Positions 43,653 through 52,617 of a DNA stretch of 64,000 nucleotides are shown here, piece by piece; within the stretch, counting starts at the first letter, position 1; each line of letters starts with the position of its first letter. Made by a program: the position numbers and the translations under genes. The stretch covers positions 868,001 to 932,000 of the forward strand of contig NZ_AP025032.1 of the NCBI RefSeq assembly GCF_019973775.1. The letters run 5' to 3'. The DNA is from Aureimonas sp. SA4125 (lineage in GTDB: Bacteria; Pseudomonadota; Alphaproteobacteria; Rhizobiales; Rhizobiaceae). The notes under the pieces are model-generated. The model saw nothing but the letters and a program-made list of their open reading frames with translations. It did no database searches and was not told where the DNA came from.

Positions 43653-44165
43653 TTGTCAGATGCCGAAAGGCGCGCCGAAGAAGCGGCGCTGCAGAAAAAG
43701 CTGATTCCGCTCGCCGACTACCGGGCGCTTCTCGGCGGCGAGGAAAAGCTCTCGGACTGGCTGATGGTCGACCAGGCGATGATCGACACCTTTGCCGATG
43801 CGACGATCGACCATCAGTTCATCCACGTCGATCCCGCCCGCGCCAAGGCCGAGGCGCCCTTCGGCGGCACCATCGCCCATGGGTTCCTGACCCTGTCGCT
43901 GCTGTCGCGCCTCGCCTTCGACGCGCTTCCCGGCGTCGAGCGCACGCGCATGGGGATCAATTACGGGTTCGACCGCGTGCGCTTCATGAACCCGGTGAAA
44001 TCGGGTGTCCGCATCCGGGGTCGGTTCAAGCTGGTCGACCTGACGGAAAGGGCGGTGTCGCTGCAATCGGCGTGGGACGCGACGATCGAGATCGAGGGCG
44101 CGGTGAAGCCTGCTTTGACCGCGCACTGGATCACCCTGGCAGTGCTCAGCCCGCCCGAGGAATAG
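43653..44165 (+). CDS. MaoC-family dehydratase
   Basis: A 170-residue hot-dog-fold enoyl-CoA hydratase. The hydratase motif ATIDHQFIHVDPARAKAEAP followed by FGGTIAHGFLTL carries the catalytic Asp and His. The start is TTG at 43653, three bases after the SDR stop, with AAGGATG upstream. Likely cotranscribed and coupled with the SDR in fatty acid or polyhydroxyalkanoate metabolism. Confidence 0.92.
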   Translation: MSDAERRAEEAALQKKLIPLADYRALLGGEEKLSDWLMVDQAMIDTFADATIDHQFIHVDPARAKAEAPFGGTIAHGFLTLSLLSRLAFDALPGVERTRMGINYGFDRVRFMNPVKSGVRIRGRFKLVDLTERAVSLQSAWDATIEIEGAVKPALTAHWITLAVLSPPEE

Positions 44166-44250
44166 TCTCGCCCGCGCACCCGCGCGCCGATATGTCCGGA
44201 GCGGATGGCTTCGCGCGGACGTTCTCGCGTGAAGCCGCCGGCCGCCAATT

Positions 44251-45087
44251 TCAGTGGGCGGAGACGCTCACCGCATCGATCGTCGGAACGTACCAGTCGG
44301 GGGGATCGAGCGGCGCGATGTGCACGCTCATGTCTCCCGGTTCCACCGGGCCGATGAAGTTGGCAAACGCGACCTCGGCGGCATCGCGGCCGACGCCGAT
44401 CCGCACCAGTCCCTCGATCGCCGCCTGGCGGGTCGGGTCGAAGAGATACCAGCGCCCGCCGAGATAGGCCTCGAAGACGGCGTGAAAATCCTGCGGGCGA
44501 AGCCGCCAGGCATAGACGCTGACATAGCGGGCGGGAATGCCGAGCGCGCGGCAGAGAGCGATGCCGAGATGGGCGAAGTCGCGACAGACGCCGGCACGGT
44601 CGACAAGCGTGTCGAGCGTCGAGGTGTGGAGATCGCTCGATCCCGAGATGTAGCCGAGCTGGCCGTAGATCCAGTTGCAGATGCCGGTGACCCGGTCATG
44701 CCCGCGCGCCATCGCCCCGAACTCGATGTTGGCGAGGTGCGCCAGCCGGTCCGCCTCGCAATAGCGGCTTGGAATGAGATAGGGCAGCACCCGCGGCGGC
44801 AGCACCGCGGCATCGGTCTCGCCGATGTCCGTCGCGTCGAGACGCAGGGGATGGTGATCCACGATCGCCTCGTAGCGCAGCGTCAGCGGACCCGGCCCGG
44901 TCTCGAAGCGCAGGCAGCGGTTGCCGGTCTCGGGCATGACGTAGGTCTCGATGGTCTGCGGCGGGTCGATCGTCAGGCTTTCCTCGATCACGGTCTGACT
45001 CTCGTTGCCCGCCGCCTGCACATTGAAGAAGAACAGCGCCCGGTCCCAGGCTTCGTAGGAGAGCGTGCAGCCGAGCTTGAAGTGCAT
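44251..45087 (-). CDS. transglutaminase-like cysteine protein
   Basis: A 278-residue protein with a beta-rich N-terminal half and a transglutaminase core: Cys in DRAGVCRDFAHLGIALCRAL, His in RPQDFHAVFEAYLGGRWYLF and Asp in the following DPTR. The start MHFKLGCTLSYEAWDRALFF is a family N terminus; the frame extends upstream to 45303 without homology. Such bacterial proteins are cytosolic proteases or peptidases of unknown substrate. Divergent from gph. Confidence 0.88.
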   Translation of the reverse strand: MHFKLGCTLSYEAWDRALFFFNVQAAGNESQTVIEESLTIDPPQTIETYVMPETGNRCLRFETGPGPLTLRYEAIVDHHPLRLDATDIGETDAAVLPPRVLPYLIPSRYCEADRLAHLANIEFGAMARGHDRVTGICNWIYGQLGYISGSSDLHTSTLDTLVDRAGVCRDFAHLGIALCRALGIPARYVSVYAWRLRPQDFHAVFEAYLGGRWYLFDPTRQAAIEGLVRIGVGRDAAEVAFANFIGPVEPGDMSVHIAPLDPPDWYVPTIDAVSVSAH

Positions 45088-45293
45088 GAAGATGTCCGGC
45101 GGTTCGAGGTCGGCGTGGCAGGGTTCACGCTTTACGCGACGGCGACGTTGACGACCATATCCCGACGCGTGATCCTGCAAAAATCCGCAGCGAATGAACC
45201 CGCGAATCGGGCCGTCGCAGCTCGGCCTTCGCGCAGAGGCTGGGGCCCCGCTATCCGATCGCCGGGCGATCGCAGGACAAGGATGCAAAAGCG

Positions 45294-45989
45294 ATGACCT
45301 CACCCTCCTGGCCGAAGGCCGTGCTCTTCGATCTCGACGGCACGCTGATCGACTCGGCGCCCGACATCCATGCCTCGCTGAACCAGACGCTGGAGAGCCT
45401 CGGCGAGCCGCCCTTCCTCCTCGAGGCGGTCGTCGGCATGATCGGGGGCGGGGTGCCGAAGCTGATCGAGCGGGCCTATGCGGCGCTGGGCAAGGACATC
45501 GACCCGGCCTCGCTCGACCGGGTCGTCGACCGCTTCCTCGCCATCTACAAGCCGCGCGCGACGGAACTGACGACGTTGAACGCCGGCGCCAGCGACACGA
45601 CCCGCAGCCTGGGCGAAAGCGGCATGCCGATCGGCGTCGTTACCAACAAGCCGGAGGCCGAGACGCGTGAAATCCTCGTCCATTTCGGCCTTGCCGACCT
45701 CATGGCGATCATCGTCGGCGGCGATGCCGGGCCGGAGAAGAAGCCGGCGCCCGGACTGCTGCTGCTCGCCTGCGAAAGGCTGGGGCTGGCGCCGGCCGAC
45801 GTCGTCTTCGTCGGCGATTCGGAGAACGACGTGGATGCCGCGAAGGCCGCCGGCATGGCGGTCGTCGCCGTCCGCGGCGGTTACACCAGCCACGGCGCCG
45901 ACGCCCTCGGGGCCAGCGCCGTCGTCGATCGCCTGAACGATCTGCCGGATGCCTTGCAGGCCCTGGCGGCAGTCGAGGGCCGGGTGTGA
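45294..45989 (+). CDS. gph: phosphoglycolate phosphatase
   Basis: A 231-residue HAD hydrolase. Motif I FDLDGTLIDSAPD, motif II VVTNKPE, motif III Lys in PEKKPAPG, motif IV VFVGDSENDVDAAKAAG. The length and cap-1 helical insert match Gph, which removes 2-phosphoglycolate formed from DNA repair and oxygenase activity. AAGGAT precedes the ATG. The next gene overlaps its stop (GTGA). Confidence 0.85.
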   Translation: MTSPSWPKAVLFDLDGTLIDSAPDIHASLNQTLESLGEPPFLLEAVVGMIGGGVPKLIERAYAALGKDIDPASLDRVVDRFLAIYKPRATELTTLNAGASDTTRSLGESGMPIGVVTNKPEAETREILVHFGLADLMAIIVGGDAGPEKKPAPGLLLLACERLGLAPADVVFVGDSENDVDAAKAAGMAVVAVRGGYTSHGADALGASAVVDRLNDLPDALQALAAVEGRV

Positions 45990-46705
45990 GCGCCTTCATC
46001 TTCGATGTCGACGGCACGCTGTCGGAAACCGAGGAAATGCATCGCGCCGCCTTCAACGCGGCCTTCGCCGAGGCGAACCTGCCCTGGCACTGGGACACCG
46101 ACCGCTACCGGGAACTGCTGAAGGTTTCCGGCGGCAAGGAGCGGCTGCGCACTTTTGTCGAGGAGGGGGAGATCGTCTCCGACATGCCGTTCGACGCGTT
46201 GATCCCGGCGCTTCACCAGGCCAAGACGCGCCATTACGTCGAGGCCGTCGCCGGGGGACAAACGGCCCTCCGGCCCGGCGTCCTGGACCTCGTGATGGAG
46301 GCCCGGCGGCGCGGCATCCGGCTGGCGATCGCGACGACGACGAGTCGCGAGAACGTCGACGGGCTGCTCGCCACGGCCTTCGGCGACGCCGATCTTTTCG
46401 AAGTGATCGCCTGTGGCGACATGGTCGCCGAGAAGAAACCGGCGCCCGACATCTACGACCTGGCGCTCGAAAGACTTGGCCTGCCGGCCGAAGCCTGCCT
46501 CGCCTTCGAGGATTCCAGCAACGGGCTGCGCGCCGCCAAGGCGGCGGGCCTGCGCTGCGTCGTGACCCCTGCACGGTACACCCTCGACGAGGATTTCACG
46601 GGGGCGGACCTCGTCCTGCCCGATCTCCGCCACGCCGGACCGGTGTGGAAACTTTTCGGCGCCGGGGACGGAAAGCAGCCGCCGGGTCTGCCCTTGTCCC
46701 CGTGA
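45986..46705 (+). CDS. HAD hydrolase, CbbY-like
   Basis: A 239-residue HAD protein. Motif I FIFDVDGTLSETEEMHRAAF, motif II ATTTSREN, motif III EKKPAPDIYDLAL, motif IV CLAFEDSSNGLRAAKAAG. The CbbY pattern fits xylulose-1,5-bisphosphate phosphatases linked to Rubisco; there is no Rubisco here, so the substrate is open. Starts with GTG overlapping the gph stop. Confidence 0.88.
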   Translation: MSAFIFDVDGTLSETEEMHRAAFNAAFAEANLPWHWDTDRYRELLKVSGGKERLRTFVEEGEIVSDMPFDALIPALHQAKTRHYVEAVAGGQTALRPGVLDLVMEARRRGIRLAIATTTSRENVDGLLATAFGDADLFEVIACGDMVAEKKPAPDIYDLALERLGLPAEACLAFEDSSNGLRAAKAAGLRCVVTPARYTLDEDFTGADLVLPDLRHAGPVWKLFGAGDGKQPPGLPLSP

Positions 46706-46820
46706 CGGGAACACGAGACACTGACGGGGATTGTCGTACGGTGGCGCGGACGCGCCGGTGGTCGACGGGGTCTCGGCGCAGGCCGAAGGCCCGGCGTCAG
46801 GCACGAAAGGGAGATGAGCG

Positions 46821-47084
46821 ATGAGCGAGTTGAATTACGAGATCGTCCAGCATGATGGCGGCTGGGCTTACAAGGTGTCCGACGTCTTCTCCGAGACATT
46901 TCCCACCCACGACCATGCTCTCGTGGCCGCCAAGAATGCAGCCGCCCGGCAGTCGCTTTCCGGCGAGACGGACGGCATCAGCTATCAGGACGCATCGGGA
47001 CGGTGGCACGAGGAACTGGCGCAGGGGACCGATCGCCCGCAGACTCATGTCGTCGATGTCGCCGAACCCGATCCGAAGGGCTGA
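46821..47084 (+). CDS. DUF2188 domain protein
   Basis: An 87-residue small protein with the DUF2188 pattern: VQHDGGWAYKVSDVFSETFP, then THDHALVAAKNAAARQS, and a polar tail (ISYQDASGRWHEE). GGGAG precedes the ATG. Function unknown; the family is a short stress-associated domain in some genomes. Confidence 0.75.
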   Translation: MSELNYEIVQHDGGWAYKVSDVFSETFPTHDHALVAAKNAAARQSLSGETDGISYQDASGRWHEELAQGTDRPQTHVVDVAEPDPKG

Positions 47085-47325
47085 GGGGACCGGCGGGTCT
47101 TGGCGACAGGCCGGCAGTGGCTGTTTGACGCAGACTGCTATCGATGGGCTGCTCGGGTCCCACGCGATACCACGGTTGGACGGACCGCGACGGTGCGCTG
47201 ATGTCGGCCAGAGACAGGATGAAGTGGAGCGAGGGGCGCCCCAGCCCTTGCGGCCCTGCGCCACCACGGGGGGATTGGGAGAGCCTGCCACCTGGCGGTA
47301 CCCTTTCAAGACAGGAAGGGGATCC

Positions 47326-47541
47326 ATGTCGCAGGTTCTGCACGAGCGAGATGTCGGCGAGGGGAGCGATCCAGGCCAGCGTGCCAAGGACGTCGCTGCA
47401 CTCCTGCATTTCTCCATTTATATCGCGAAGGAAGCCAGTCGGCTGGGCATTCCTGCGGCGGCAGAGAAGGCGCGGATGATCGAGGAGGACCTCCTTCTCG
47501 CGCTCGTTCGCGACACTGATGGAAAGGATAAACGGAAATAG
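47326..47541 (+). CDS. small hypothetical protein
   Basis: A 71-residue helical, soluble protein: AKDVAALLHFSIYIAKEASR, then LGIPAAAEKARMIEEDLLLAL. AGGAAGGGG lies before the ATG. Not recognised. It precedes the XRE gene by 71 bases in the same direction. Confidence 0.6.
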   Translation: MSQVLHERDVGEGSDPGQRAKDVAALLHFSIYIAKEASRLGIPAAAEKARMIEEDLLLALVRDTDGKDKRK

Positions 47542-47612
47542 CCTTTGTGAAACCGCAACAGGTGCTCTAGCTCGTATCCTCGGGAGCCTAATATTTTCCT
47601 GGAGTATGAGAA

Positions 47613-47945
47613 GTGCGTTTAGAGCCAGATGTCGTGGATGTGCACGTGGGGCGTCGCGTCCGCCAAATTCGATTGCAGAAGAACCTGACCCAGGAAGAAC
47701 TCGGGCAGAAGGTCGGCGTCAGCTATCAGCAGGTCCAGAAGTACGAAACCGGCGCGAACCGCATCAGCGCCAGCCGCCTCTACCGGATTGCCGTCGAGTT
47801 CGATGTTGCGCCGGGCTGGTTCTTCGATGGTATCGAATCCGTCGAGATGGATCTCCCTCAAAACGATAGCCATCAGCATTCGGAGCCGGCGGGCATTGCG
47901 AGGTTGGCGGTGATGGCGCCCAGAGCGCCGGCACCCGCCACGTGA
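47613..47945 (+). CDS. XRE-family transcriptional regulator
   Basis: A 110-residue HTH_3 protein. VGRRVRQIRLQKNLTQEELG, then QKVGVSYQQVQKYETGANRI, then SASRLYRIAVEFDVAPGWFF is the Cro/CI domain typical of a Hyphomicrobiales single-domain regulator family. Start GTG at 47613 is accepted because the domain begins soon after. The C terminus is polar and variable. Target genes unknown; it lies before the convergent glnT. Confidence 0.88.
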   Translation: MRLEPDVVDVHVGRRVRQIRLQKNLTQEELGQKVGVSYQQVQKYETGANRISASRLYRIAVEFDVAPGWFFDGIESVEMDLPQNDSHQHSEPAGIARLAVMAPRAPAPAT

Positions 47946-48208
47946 CATACCGCCGACTTCGCCGAGGATCGATCAAGCGTGCGGACCTCGTGTCGGCAGG
48001 AACTACCCCGAAGACGATTTCATGCCTGATCGCTGGGCCGGCGGGTTTCGCGGGCGCAGGCACTCTCCGGCCCTCCGGGCCGGGTGCCTTGGTCGGCCTC
48101 TGCAAGAGCACGCTGTCCAAGGCAGGCGCCGGACAATTCGGCCCTGTCTCGCGCCGGCCGCGCCGGTCGGTGCGTCGCGGATATGGTTTCGCCAACCCGC
48201 CGGCCTCG

Positions 48209-49507
48209 TCAGCAGTCGAGCGTGTTCTCGCGCTCCCAGTCGGTCAGGTGGCGGGAGTAGGCGTTCCACTCCTCGCCCTTCAGCTTCAGATAGCTCGGGA
48301 CTACCGCGCCGAGCCGCTGCTTCATGATGTCGGACGCGCCGAGGGCGCGCAGCGCGTCGAGCAGATTCAGCGGCAGCCTCTTGGCATCACCGACCGTATG
48401 GCCTTCGGTGTACATGTTGATATCGAGCCGCGGACCGGGATCGCGCGCGTTCTCCAACCCGTCCAGCCCGGCGGCGATGATGCCGGCCTGCAGCAGATAG
48501 GGGTTGGCCGCGCCGTCGGCGAGGCGGATCTCGAAGCGGTTGCCCTCGGGGATGCGGATGAGGTGCGTGCGGTTGTTGCCGGTATAGGTGATCGCATTCG
48601 GCGCCCAGGTGGCCCCCGAGGTCGTCCGCGGCGCATTGATGCGCTTGTAGGAATTGACCGTCGGATTGAAGATCGCCGTCAACGCCTCGGCCGAGTGCAT
48701 GATGCCGCCGAGGAACTGGTAGCCGATCTTGGAAATCCCGAGCTCTCCGTCCGGGTCCTCGAAGACGTTCGTCTCGCCTTGCCAGAGCGAGACATGCGCG
48801 TGGCAGCCCGATCCCGTGAGGTCGATGAAGGGTTTCGGCATGAAGGTTGCGCGCAGCCCGTGCTTCTCGGCGATCGAGCGGGCCATGTACTTGAAGAAGG
48901 CGTGGCGGTCGGCCGTGAGGAGCGCGTCGTCGAAGGCCCAGTTCATCTCGAACTGGCCGTTCGCATCCTCGTGGTCGCTCTGGTAGGGCTTCCAGCCGAG
49001 GGCGAGCATGGCGTCGCCGATCTCGGTGATGATGTCGTACTGGCGCATCAGGGCCGATTGGTCGTAGCAGGGCTTCATCTGCCGGTCGGCCTGATCGCAG
49101 ACCGCCCGCCCGTCCGGCGTCGTCAGGAAGAACTCGCATTCGACGCCGGTCTTGACCGCATAGCCCTTGGCCGCGGCCTCGGCGACGAGCCGCTTCAGCG
49201 TGTTGCGGGGCGCGTGCTCGACCGGGGCCCCGTTCATCCAGGGATCCGCCGCGAGCCAGCCGACCTCCGGCTTCCACGGCAACTGAATGAGACTGTCCGG
49301 ATCGGGCTTGGCGAAGACGTCGGGGTCGGCCGGCGACATGTCGAGCCAGGTGGCAAAGCCGGCGAACCCGGCGCCGTCCTCGGCCATCTTGTCGATCGCC
49401 TGGGCCGGCACCAGCTTGGCGCGCTGCACGCCGAAGAGGTCGGTATAGGAGATCAGGAAATACTTGATCCCGCGCTTTTTCGCGATCGCTTCCAGGCTGG
49501 CTGACAT
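48209..49507 (-). CDS. glnT: type III glutamine synthetase family (GlnT, or GmaS)
   Basis: A 432-residue GS-fold ligase. Conserved pieces: VKTGVECEFFL (metal Glu), SDHEDANGQFEMNWAF (second Glu/nucleotide site), GSGCHAHVS (His) and NNRTHLIRIPEGNRFEIRLA (substrate Arg). It joins Glu to ammonia, or to methylamine if it is gamma-glutamylmethylamide synthetase (GmaS), which belongs to this family. It is the fourth gene of the glxB-glxC-glxD-glnT operon; the glx products resemble N-methylglutamate synthase, which favours GmaS. A hairpin separates it from glxD. Confidence 0.82.
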   Translation of the reverse strand: MSASLEAIAKKRGIKYFLISYTDLFGVQRAKLVPAQAIDKMAEDGAGFAGFATWLDMSPADPDVFAKPDPDSLIQLPWKPEVGWLAADPWMNGAPVEHAPRNTLKRLVAEAAAKGYAVKTGVECEFFLTTPDGRAVCDQADRQMKPCYDQSALMRQYDIITEIGDAMLALGWKPYQSDHEDANGQFEMNWAFDDALLTADRHAFFKYMARSIAEKHGLRATFMPKPFIDLTGSGCHAHVSLWQGETNVFEDPDGELGISKIGYQFLGGIMHSAEALTAIFNPTVNSYKRINAPRTTSGATWAPNAITYTGNNRTHLIRIPEGNRFEIRLADGAANPYLLQAGIIAAGLDGLENARDPGPRLDINMYTEGHTVGDAKRLPLNLLDALRALGASDIMKQRLGAVVPSYLKLKGEEWNAYSRHLTDWERENTLDC

Positions 49508-49562
49508 GAAATCCCCTCGGTCGAAATGGTCTTGTGATCGGGCAGGCATCGCGGGATACGAA

Positions 49563-49585
49563 GAAGGGGCGTCTTGCGCCCCTTC
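49563..49585 (-). terminator. hairpin between glxD and glnT
   Basis: GAAGGGGC and GCCCCTTC arms (49563-49570, 49578-49585), 3 bases after the glxD stop, with only a weak T-run downstream (TTCTTCG). It could lower glnT expression or mark a processing site. Confidence 0.45.
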
Positions 49586-49587
49586 GA

Positions 49588-50925
49588 TCAAAGTCCTGTC
49601 TGTCCGGGGATCCAGCTCGTCCCGGCGAGCGGCACGCGGGCCATGGCCGCCGCTTCCATGGTCAGGGCGACGAGATCTTCGGGTTCGAGATTGTGGACAT
49701 GGCTCTTGCCGCACGCCCGGGCGATGGTCTGCGCCTCGAGCGTCAGGACGGCGAGGTAGTTGGCGAGGCGCCGGCCGGCGAGCACCGGGTCGAGGCGGGC
49801 GGCGAGCTCCGGGTTCTGCGTGGTGATGCCGGCGGGGTCGAGGCCCTCGTGCCAGTCGTCATAGGCGCCGGCCGTGGTGCCGAGCTTCTGGTATTCGGCC
49901 TCCAGCGCCGGGTCGTTGTCGCCGAGCGCGATCAGCGCCGCCGAGCCGATCGAGACCGCATCGGCACCGAGTGCCAGGGCCTTGGCGACATCCGCGCCGG
50001 AGCGGATGCCGCCGGAGACGATCAGCTGCACCTTGCGGTGCATGCCGAGGTCCTGCAGCGCCCGAACGGCCGGGGCGATGGCCGCGAGGATCGGCAGGCC
50101 GACATTCTCGATGAACACTTCCTGCGTCGCCGCCGTGCCGCCCTGCATGCCGTCGAGGACGACGACGTCGGCACCCGACTTCACCGCCAGCGCGGTGTCG
50201 TAATAGGGCCGGGAGGCCCCGATCTTGACGTAGATCGGCTTCTCCCAGTCGGTGATCTCCCGGAGTTCCTCGATCTTGATCTCAAGATCGTCCGGCCCGG
50301 TCCAGTCGGGATGGCGGCAGGCCGAGCGCTGGTCGATGCCTTCCGGCAAGGTGCGCATCTTGGCGACGCGCGGCGAGATCTTCTGGCCGAGCAGCATGCC
50401 GCCGCCACCGGGCTTGGCGCCCTGACCGATGACGATCTCGATCGCGTCGGCGCGGCGCAGGTCCTTCGGGTTCATGCCGTAGCGCGAGGGGAGGTACTGG
50501 TAGACGAGGATCGAGGAATGCCCACGCTCCTCCTCGGTCATGCCGCCGTCGCCCGTGGTCGTCGAGGTCCCGGCAAGGCTCGCGCCACGGCCGAGCGCTT
50601 CCTTGGCCTGCCCCGACAGCGACCCGAAACTCATGCCGGCAATGGTGACCGGAATTTTCAGCCGGATCGGCTTCTTGGCGAAGCGCGATCCGAGGACGAC
50701 GTCGGTGCCGCATTTCTCGCGGTAGCCTTCGAGCGGATAGCGCGAGATCGACGCGCCGAGGAAGAGCAGATCGTCGAAATGCGGCACCTTGCGCTTGGCG
50801 CCGCCGCCGCGGATGTCGTAGATGCCGGTTGCCGCCGCGCGCTGGATCTCCGAGATCGTGTGCGGATCGAAAGTCGCGGAATAGCGCGGCAGCGTGCGGT
50901 GGACGGGTTTCATCGGAGCGTTCAT
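49588..50925 (-). CDS. glxD: FMN-binding glutamate synthase family protein (GlxD / MgsC-like)
   Basis: A 445-residue protein with the catalytic FMN/Fe-S domain of glutamate synthase. Segments: PVTIAGMSFGSLSGQAKEAL, GGGGMLLGQKISPRVAKMR, RSACRHPDWTGPDDLEIKI and the FMN-loop VLDGMQGGTAATQEVF. As MgsC it would form N-methylglutamate from glutamate and methylamine. Third gene of the glx operon, starting 12 bases after glxC. Confidence 0.88.
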   Translation of the reverse strand: MNAPMKPVHRTLPRYSATFDPHTISEIQRAAATGIYDIRGGGAKRKVPHFDDLLFLGASISRYPLEGYREKCGTDVVLGSRFAKKPIRLKIPVTIAGMSFGSLSGQAKEALGRGASLAGTSTTTGDGGMTEEERGHSSILVYQYLPSRYGMNPKDLRRADAIEIVIGQGAKPGGGGMLLGQKISPRVAKMRTLPEGIDQRSACRHPDWTGPDDLEIKIEELREITDWEKPIYVKIGASRPYYDTALAVKSGADVVVLDGMQGGTAATQEVFIENVGLPILAAIAPAVRALQDLGMHRKVQLIVSGGIRSGADVAKALALGADAVSIGSAALIALGDNDPALEAEYQKLGTTAGAYDDWHEGLDPAGITTQNPELAARLDPVLAGRRLANYLAVLTLEAQTIARACGKSHVHNLEPEDLVALTMEAAAMARVPLAGTSWIPGQTGL

Positions 50926-50937
50926 GACGGGACCCGT

Positions 50938-51624
50938 TCAGTAGGCGTCGGCATTGTCGACGTGGAAATGATAGAGGCCGCGGGCCGAGCCGTAGAAGCG
51001 AAAATCGCTTGCCGCGACATCCTCGAGCCCGGCTTTGGCGAGGACGCCTTCCAGCGCTTCGATCTCCTCCGGCCCGAGCGGTTTTTCGATGCAGTCTGCG
51101 CCGAGGCTGGCGACCGAGCCGCGCACGAACAGCTTTGCCTCGTAGATGGAATCGCCCAGCGCCTCGCCCGCATCGCCGAGGACGACGAGATTGCCGGCCT
51201 GCGCCATGAAGGCGCTCATGGGGCCGATCGACCCCTTCACGACGATGTCGACGCCCTTCATCGAGATGCCGCAGCGGGCCGAGGCATTACCGTCGATGAC
51301 GAGGAGGCCGCCATGCGCGGTGGCGCCCGCCGCCTGGCTGGCGTCGCCGGATATGCGGATCTCGCCCGACATCATGTTCTCGCCGACGCCGACGCCGGCA
51401 TTGCCGGAGACGCGGATGGTCGCCCGGGCGTTCATGCCGCCACAATAGTAGCCGACATGGCCGTTGACCTCGACGGTGATCGGCGCATCGAGGCCGCAGG
51501 CGATGGCGTGCTTGCCGCCGGGATTGTCGATCACCCAGTGCGTCTCGTTCGTCGTCTCGGGCAGCGCATGCAGCGCCTGGTTGAGGTCGCGCAGCGGCGC
51601 GGCGGCGAGGTCGAAACTCGGCAT
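50938..51624 (-). CDS. glxC: GlxC, GXGXG-motif domain of glutamate synthase (MgsB-like)
   Basis: A 228-residue beta-helix protein with repeats of the GltS C-terminal domain: GHVGYYCGGMNARATIRVSG, NAGVGVGENMMSGEIRISGD, AHGGLLVIDGNASARCGISM. It holds the GXGXG structural repeat but no catalytic site. Starts with ATG overlapping the glxB stop (ATGA at 51624). Functions as a subunit between the glutaminase (GlxB) and FMN (GlxD) subunits. Confidence 0.87.
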   Translation of the reverse strand: MPSFDLAAAPLRDLNQALHALPETTNETHWVIDNPGGKHAIACGLDAPITVEVNGHVGYYCGGMNARATIRVSGNAGVGVGENMMSGEIRISGDASQAAGATAHGGLLVIDGNASARCGISMKGVDIVVKGSIGPMSAFMAQAGNLVVLGDAGEALGDSIYEAKLFVRGSVASLGADCIEKPLGPEEIEALEGVLAKAGLEDVAASDFRFYGSARGLYHFHVDNADAY

Positions 51625-52517
51625 CACGGGCGCTCCCAGACATAGACCGTCGCCGGTTCCGGCTCGAAGACGCGCGCCGTCTCGATGCCGGGCAGGCCGG
51701 CGAGCGCCCGGTATTCCGAGCCGAAAGCGACATAGTCCTCGGTCTCGGCCATGACCGCCGGCTTGCACGAGATCGGATCGCGCAAGACGGCAAATCCCTT
51801 CTCCGTCCCGACGACGAAGGTATAGAAACCGTCGAGATCGTCGAGGCCCTCTTCCAGCGCCTCGCTGAGGGTCGAGCCCTCCCGCATCTTCCAGGTGAGA
51901 TAGCCCGCGGCGACCTCGGAATCGTTGTCGGTGGCAAAGCCGATCCCCTCGCGCGACAGCATCCGCCGCAGCGAGGCATGGTTCGACAGCGAGCCGTTGT
52001 GGACGAGGCACTGGTCGGTGCCGGTGGAGAAGGGGTGGGCACCCCGGGTCGTCACCGCCGATTCCGTCGCCATGCGGGTGTGGCCGATGCCGTGCGTGCC
52101 CGACATCGCGGCAAGGCCGAAGCGGCCGGCGACGTCGCCGGGCAGGCCGACTTCCTTGTAGAGTTCCATGCGCTCGCCGGCGCCGACGAGGCTGACGGCA
52201 TCCTGCGTCGCAAGGAAGGCGCGGGCGTCGGCCAGTTGGCCGTCCTTCACGACGACGACGGCGTGGGTGTCGTGAAAGACCGGGGCGAGACTTTCCCCCA
52301 GCGCCTCCCCGAGGCTGGCGATGACTTGGCGCAGCCTTGCGGCGTCCGTGCCCCGGAGGGTCAGCTTGATGCTGCCGCCGGATCCCGCGCCATAGACGGC
52401 GAAGCCGGCGCTGTCCGGCCCGCGATCCGACATGACCTCGAGCATCCCTGAAAGAAGCGAGCCGAGCTCGCCCTCGTGTTTCGGCCCCTTCAGGAAGAGC
52501 CCGACGATCCCGCACAT
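51624..52517 (-). CDS. glxB: GlxB, class II glutamine amidotransferase subunit (MgsA-like)
   Basis: A 297-residue Ntn-hydrolase. It starts MCGIVGLFLKGPKHEGELGS, so Cys2 becomes the nucleophile, and carries SDRGPDSAGFAVYG and IGHTRMATESAV. First gene of the operon; AGGAAA precedes the ATG. As MgsA, it would hold the substrate-activating amidotransferase fold of N-methylglutamate synthase. Confidence 0.9.
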   Translation of the reverse strand: MCGIVGLFLKGPKHEGELGSLLSGMLEVMSDRGPDSAGFAVYGAGSGGSIKLTLRGTDAARLRQVIASLGEALGESLAPVFHDTHAVVVVKDGQLADARAFLATQDAVSLVGAGERMELYKEVGLPGDVAGRFGLAAMSGTHGIGHTRMATESAVTTRGAHPFSTGTDQCLVHNGSLSNHASLRRMLSREGIGFATDNDSEVAAGYLTWKMREGSTLSEALEEGLDDLDGFYTFVVGTEKGFAVLRDPISCKPAVMAETEDYVAFGSEYRALAGLPGIETARVFEPEPATVYVWERP

Positions 52518-52533
52518 GGCGTGTTTCCTATGA

Positions 52534-52552
52534 GTGAAGTTTTCTAATTCAC
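52534..52552. promoter_or_regulatory. inverted repeat in glx operon promoter
   Basis: GTGAA-N9-TTCAC (52534-52538, 52548-52552), 17 bases before the glxB start codon. It is a candidate operator for the adjacent XRE-cupin protein; no functional evidence. Confidence 0.35.
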
Positions 52553-52617
52553 AGGAATATGTCGGGGGCGCCGGCCCGTCAATGCGCGCCGGGCGAATTC
52601 TTGCGAGCGGATGCGGG

